Shown here one piece after another: positions 60,306 to 64,000 of a stretch of DNA of 64,000 bases. Numbering within the stretch: the first letter of the stretch is position 1; the number at the start of each line of letters is the position of its first letter. The DNA lies in NCBI GenBank assembly GCA_965240325.2, contig OZ251235.1:1240001-1304000 (forward strand), read 5' to 3'. The DNA is from Rebecca billardiae RCC1528 (Eukaryota > Haptophyta). Made by a program: the position numbers and the translations under genes. The notes beneath the pieces were generated by a model. It saw nothing but the letters and a program-made list of their open reading frames with translations, was not told the origin of the DNA and did not search any database.

Positions 60306-60995
60306 ATGTCGTCGTCGGATGGAGTGGGCGCCGCACCGGCAGTGAAGCCTCTCGGCGGAGGTTTCCCGCTGCAGGGCTACAGGCCGACGTCAGGCGCGCG
60401 CACACCGCGGAGGCCAACATCAGCGCGAACGCCGCGCGCGCGTGAGGCGGCCGAGGCGGTTACGGACGACAAGCCATGGCTGTTTGGCATCGACCGCGCG
60501 CTGACCACCGCAGATATCGCAGCCATGGGCTTCTGCCGCGCGCTGGTTTTCGACGCCGACGAGTGGGTCACGGACGAGATAGCTGCCGAGGTCATCTCTG
60601 ACGCGTTCCTCCTCGCGCCGCCGCTGCCGCGCCTCTCAGGCGAGTCTCGCAGCGCGCTCACCGAAGCAATGCGGCACTCGTTCACAGGTGGCGTCTCGGG
60701 TGGGGATGTGCTCGTGGTGATCCGCTCGGAGCGGCTGATCGACCTGGAAGAAGGCTCGCCCGAAGCGGTAGCATGCTATACGTGCGTCGGGCGCGTGGTC
60801 GATGCCATCTCGGCCGCGTGGGAGGCGGCCAACGCCGACGGTGACCCGACGCTCGCAGCCGTCATTGTGGTTCTGGAGAGCTTTCCAAAGCGCCGCGTGG
60901 AGGTGGAGTGGGGCCCGGACAGCGATGGGCCCGAGCCACGCGCGCACGCTGTCGTTGCACTCGACGACGATCTCGCAAACTTCTTCGAGGGCTGA
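60306..60995 (+). CDS. Hypothetical protein, 229 residues
   Basis: A single uninterrupted frame with a clear ATG. Residues 1-50 are Gly/Pro/Arg-rich and probably disordered (PTSGARTPRRPTSARTPRAR). A compact domain follows: PWLFGIDRALTTADIAAMGF, DEWVTDEIAAEVISDAFLLA, GGDVLVVIRSERLIDLEEGS, then VDAISAAWEAANADGDPTLA and AAVIVVLESFPKRRVEVEWG, ending in acidic ALDDDLANFFEG. Alternating helices and strands suggest a real alpha/beta fold. There is no signal peptide or membrane helix. I do not recognise the family. It shares a 398-bp upstream sequence, inverted, with the divergent desaturase gene. Confidence 0.65.
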   Translation: MSSSDGVGAAPAVKPLGGGFPLQGYRPTSGARTPRRPTSARTPRAREAAEAVTDDKPWLFGIDRALTTADIAAMGFCRALVFDADEWVTDEIAAEVISDAFLLAPPLPRLSGESRSALTEAMRHSFTGGVSGGDVLVVIRSERLIDLEEGSPEAVACYTCVGRVVDAISAAWEAANADGDPTLAAVIVVLESFPKRRVEVEWGPDSDGPEPRAHAVVALDDDLANFFEG

Positions 60996-61342
60996 GTCCG
61001 GCGGAGTGGCAGCCACTACAAGAACCGTCCGCGCCGGTCCGCGCACGGACAGCGGACCGTCAACCGACCCGTCTGATGGGTGCACTCACACCCGTAGTGC
61101 CGTGGAGGCCAGTGGGCTGGCGGCGCGGAGTGGCCAGCAACAGATGCAGCCACTCAGTCTCACGGACGAGTGGCCGCTCACTGCTCACGGTCCGGCGGCC
61201 TGGCAGATTTCACATCCGCACGGTTCGGACATATTTTGACTAGTTCGGCCTTGGGCCTTAAGTGCCCGTACTAGACCTAGTACCGTTCGAATGCATCAAA
61301 TGACGCGCAGCATCGTCGACTCGATAATATTGAATAAGCAAC

Positions 61343-61421
<79 letters not shown>

Positions 61422-61868
61422 GTGGCGTTATAACGGAGTTATAACCGAGTGTGTCGGGAGGCTGGAAAGGCGACGCGCAGCTGGTGGACAAGGGCCGCCA
61501 TCGTCTTCTAGGTCCTGCAGGTAGTTGTAGCCGATTTCCGGAGCTCATCGGCCACGGAGCTATCCTTTATCATCATCATGGCGGCCGCTGGTCCTTTCAT
61601 ATCGGCCAACCACACTGGCTCCTCTATAAGTACCCGCTCCGCTCCACTATCCGGCGCTCGAGATCATATCCAAGATCATCTTAAGTCGGCATGGCAACGT
61701 ATTACCAAAGTTCATCAAGCAGCCCACCTATCAGAGCTCGCTCGATCATCGGTTACACGACCTTTCCGCTTTCGGGCCAAGCTGCTCATCTCTAGGCCAC
61801 CCCTGCTTGCCTGCGCATCGCCATCAGCAAAGCCCGAGGTCTCATCTCCTCTGCGTTCCTTGCTTGTG
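60996..61868. other. Intergenic region with compound microsatellite
   Basis: Contains (TA)n(CA)n(TA)n at 61342-61420. Immediately after it, GTGGCGTTATAACGGAGTTA (from 61422) partly repeats at about 62557 (GTGGCGTTATAGGGAACCTA). No gene was seen. Confidence 0.55.
61342..61420. repeat. Compound (TA)n(CA)n(TA)n microsatellite
   Basis: A TA run, a short ACACACACA run, then TA again, ~79 bp in total. Confidence 0.98.
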
Positions 61869-62153
61869 AGGCTTCACTCTCGGGGGCGCCATGGGGCTGC
61901 TCACGACGAAGGCGCCGAGCTGGGCAAGGGAATCGCCTGCATCGGGCACTGCCGGGTGCACGCTCCGCTGCAGGAGGTGCACCGCAGTCGCCGCAGCCCC
62001 TCTGCTCGGTAAGGTCGCTGGCTGTCTGTGTGGCCCGGCTCCCCGCCTGATCGTTCGGCGGCGCGACGTCATCATCTGTCTTCGCCGCGTCGCCCCTCAT
62101 GCAATGGTCTCTTGCTCTCGCCGCTGTCGCGTCAACCCGCACGCTTCATCGTT
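61869..62153 (+). repeat. 285-bp direct repeat, copy 1
   Basis: AGGCTTCACTCTCGGGGGCG through CGCACGCTTCATCGTT. I see no difference from copy 2 (62738-63022). After it the sequence diverges (TGAGATACGCG). Confidence 0.95.
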
Positions 62154-62737
62154 TGAGATACGCGCTCGCCTCGCGCCCGTGCGTCGCGCGGGTGCGGCGC
62201 ACTCTGACGCGTGTCTGCTCGCCGCGCGTCGCGATCGATCGTGCGCGCGCGGCCGCGCAGTCCTCGTCTCTTCTATTTCTAAACGGGATTCATCAACGAC
62301 TACTTGGACGCCCGCTCCAACTTATAAACGGGACTCGCGGGCGCCCTCTCGACCTCGGGCAGCAGCTCAACCGCCACGCCGCTGCCAGCGCCCGCTGTCG
62401 TTCGTTGCTCAAATCCCAACATAGCTAACCTGATCGTTCCATGATTGATCATTGTGGTCTGTCTACTCCACGACGCCGCGCGCCGCGACCATCCAGCTCC
62501 AGAGTCCATTCGTACCCGACGCCTTGTACGAGCCGGGCATGGCGGAGTGGCTAGACGTGGCGTTATAGGGAACCTATAACTGAGTGTCTATGAGCGACGC
62601 CAAGAATCCGGCTCGCACGGCATTCCTGCGTTGTCCTGTGCGCACCGCCGCGCGCAGGAGTCCTGGTGCGCTGCCAATCTGGCCCACAGCGGCGCACCTG
62701 CAGGACTCGGTTGGTTACCGCTCACATCGGATCGATC
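62154..62737. other. Segment between the two 285-bp direct repeats
   Basis: 584 bp with no recognised gene. Contains TGGCGGAGTGG at about 62540, an A-box-like word of tRNA genes, but no matching B box, so I do not call a tRNA. Confidence 0.4.
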
Positions 62738-63022
62738 AGGCTTCACTCTCGGGGGCGCCATGGGGCTGCTCACGACGAAGGCGCCGAGCTGGGCAAGGGA
62801 ATCGCCTGCATCGGGCACTGCCGGGTGCACGCTCCGCTGCAGGAGGTGCACCGCAGTCGCCGCAGCCCCTCTGCTCGGTAAGGTCGCTGGCTGTCTGTGT
62901 GGCCCGGCTCCCCGCCTGATCGTTCGGCGGCGCGACGTCATCATCTGTCTTCGCCGCGTCGCCCCTCATGCAATGGTCTCTTGCTCTCGCCGCTGTCGCG
63001 TCAACCCGCACGCTTCATCGTT
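62738..63022 (+). repeat. 285-bp direct repeat, copy 2
   Basis: Apparently identical to 61869-62153. It ends exactly where the reverse transcriptase homology begins, so it may be part of the retroelement or mark a rearrangement junction. Confidence 0.95.
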
Positions 63023-64000
63023 CAGCTGCGCCTCTTCAGCGGCGACTGCTTCACGGACGACACCAACTTCTCCATCGTCGGCGTGGACAGAACGGTGCGC
63101 TTTCTCTCCGTCTGGCACCGCGTCACCACCAGCCTCGGCCTGCTCATGGCCATCCCTGAGAAGCGCCAGATCGGCCAGTCCGCGCTCTGGCTCGGCTGTG
63201 ACTTTGTCGTCTGCGCTGGCATCCTCGCGGTGCCGCCGGCCAAGATCCTGCGCGCTCTCGTCATCCTGGACGACTTGTTGGCGAGCAGGCCGGTGCCCTT
63301 CTCCACCTTTCGCGCGCTCGTCGGTCTGCTCGAGCACTTCCGCCCGCTCACGCCGGCGAACCGCACGTTCTTCTACGGCCTTTACGCGCACTTCGGCGAG
63401 CTCGGCCGCCACCCCGCGCGGCCGGTGCCCATCACCGCCGCGCTCCGCGCCGCGTGCGCGCGCTGGGCCGAGCTCCTGCGCTCCACCGCGGGCGTGCTCT
63501 TCTCCGACGCGCTGCCGGTCCCCGCGACCCGCCGGCACCTGCCGGCCGCGGCGCCGCCTGCGTTCGTGCTCTTCTCGGACGCCGCCAAGGATGGCGCGCG
63601 CGTGCCGTCGCTGGGGGGCTACGCCCACGGGCTCTGCTGGAGCCTGCCCTTGCGCGCGTCGGACCTCGCTCTGCCGGTGGTCGCGCTCGAGTTCGTCGCG
63701 CTGTTCGCCAACGTGCTGATCTTCGCGCCGCGCATTGCAGGCGCCGTCATCCGGCTGCGCACCGACAGCTCTGTCACCGACCACATCCTCCACAACCTGT
63801 CCGCGCACTCCCCGCTGCTGCAGCACGCGCACCTCGCGCTGCTCGACACCCCGGAATGGCGAGCGATCGCCGACCTGACCGACTCGGAGTTCCTCCTCTC
63901 TGAGATGAACCCGTTGGCGGACGCTGCCAGCCGCGGCGAGTTTGGCGTCCTCGAGCGCCTGTGCGCCCAGCTCGGCCTACGCCCGACGTGGCTCGCGGTG
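63002..64000 (+). mobile_element. Retroelement polymerase fragment: reverse transcriptase end plus RNase H
   Basis: An open frame from about 63002 runs out of the window (333 codons seen). FSGDCFTDDTNFSIVG matches reverse transcriptase motif C, with the catalytic Asp pair. EKRQIGQSALWLGCDF and ILAVPPAK match the next blocks (motifs D/E and the region after). LVGLLEHFRPLTPANRTFFY is the usual connection segment. RNase H follows: FVLFSDAAKDG (first Asp), LPVVALEFVALFANV (Glu helix), IRLRTDSSVTDHIL (Asp strand) and MNPLADAASRGEF (the final ADxxSR motif). The ending resembles the Ty3/DIRS-type RNase H. The 5' part of the polymerase is missing or diverged, because homology begins at the direct-repeat junction. 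Class (LTR, DIRS or related) cannot be fixed without the sequence beyond 64000. Confidence 0.75.

Noticed and set aside
62530-62615. Possible tRNA (A-box-like TGGCGGAGTGG and GAGCCGG/CCGGCTC pairing)
   Set aside because: No B box (GGTTCGA-type) and no cloverleaf could be built, so I do not call a tRNA or tRNA-derived SINE.

Overview
The window is nuclear DNA from a eukaryote, most likely a GC-rich unicellular alga. A haptophyte is my best guess, but this is inferred from gene content and style, not proved. There are no operons or ribosome binding sites. Genes lie on both strands, mostly as long GC-rich reading frames. Where introns can be deduced they are short (106-150 bp) with GT-AG borders, often with a GTGCGC-type donor, and splicing rejoins conserved protein domains exactly. 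One protein carries what looks like a signal-plus-transit leader, as expected for a complex plastid. Simple repeats such as (TA)n, (GA)n and minisatellites, fold-back elements and a retroelement fill the gaps.

Layout. 1-10 kb: a uracil-DNA-glycosylase-like protein fused to eight nearly identical 33/34-residue repeats (1554-3473), a broken kinase fragment (4213-4641), a large unknown protein (6596-8470) and a small SET-domain protein (9096-9641). 10.6-21.4 kb, all minus strand: a 1618-residue GT69+GT32 glycosyltransferase fusion with a lectin-like tail, a fatty-acid-hydroxylase/sterol-desaturase-like enzyme enclosed by about 59-bp inverted repeats, and a two-exon M43 metalloprotease with beta-sandwich modules and a C-terminal membrane anchor. 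21.4-31 kb: repeat-rich, with fold-backs, a 22-bp minisatellite in both orientations, segmental duplications and a possible gag-like ORF. 31-46 kb: AP2-domain factor, secretory sulfotransferase-like protein, SAM+LRR protein (two exons), Nei/Fpg DNA glycosylase, a tandem 0.6-kb duplication, a six-helix membrane protein, and a divergent pair made of an SGNH hydrolase and a three-exon small protein. 47-53 kb: a probable plastid protein and a three-exon gene that joins a PP2A B56 (B') regulatory-subunit domain to a PDK1-like kinase domain. 54-57 kb: a roughly 2-kb element with 56-bp inverted ends set in (TA)n. 57.7-61 kb: a membrane fatty-acid desaturase and an unknown gene, divergent, with a 398-bp inverted duplication between them. 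61.8-64 kb: a 285-bp direct repeat and a reverse transcriptase/RNase H reading frame that runs off the window.

The genes do not form one pathway. Several serve the endomembrane system and cell surface (glycosyltransferase fusion, metalloprotease, sulfotransferase-like protein, SGNH hydrolase, lipid hydroxylase and desaturase). Others concern signalling (B56-kinase, SAM-LRR), chromatin or transcription (SET, AP2) and DNA repair (Nei, UDG-like). The observations most worth following are the B56-kinase fusion, the dual glycosyltransferase, the inverted-repeat-enclosed hydroxylase, the symmetric inverted duplication upstream of two divergent genes, and a recurring ~40-49-bp motif ending in TTCTTAGTAAACTGTA.
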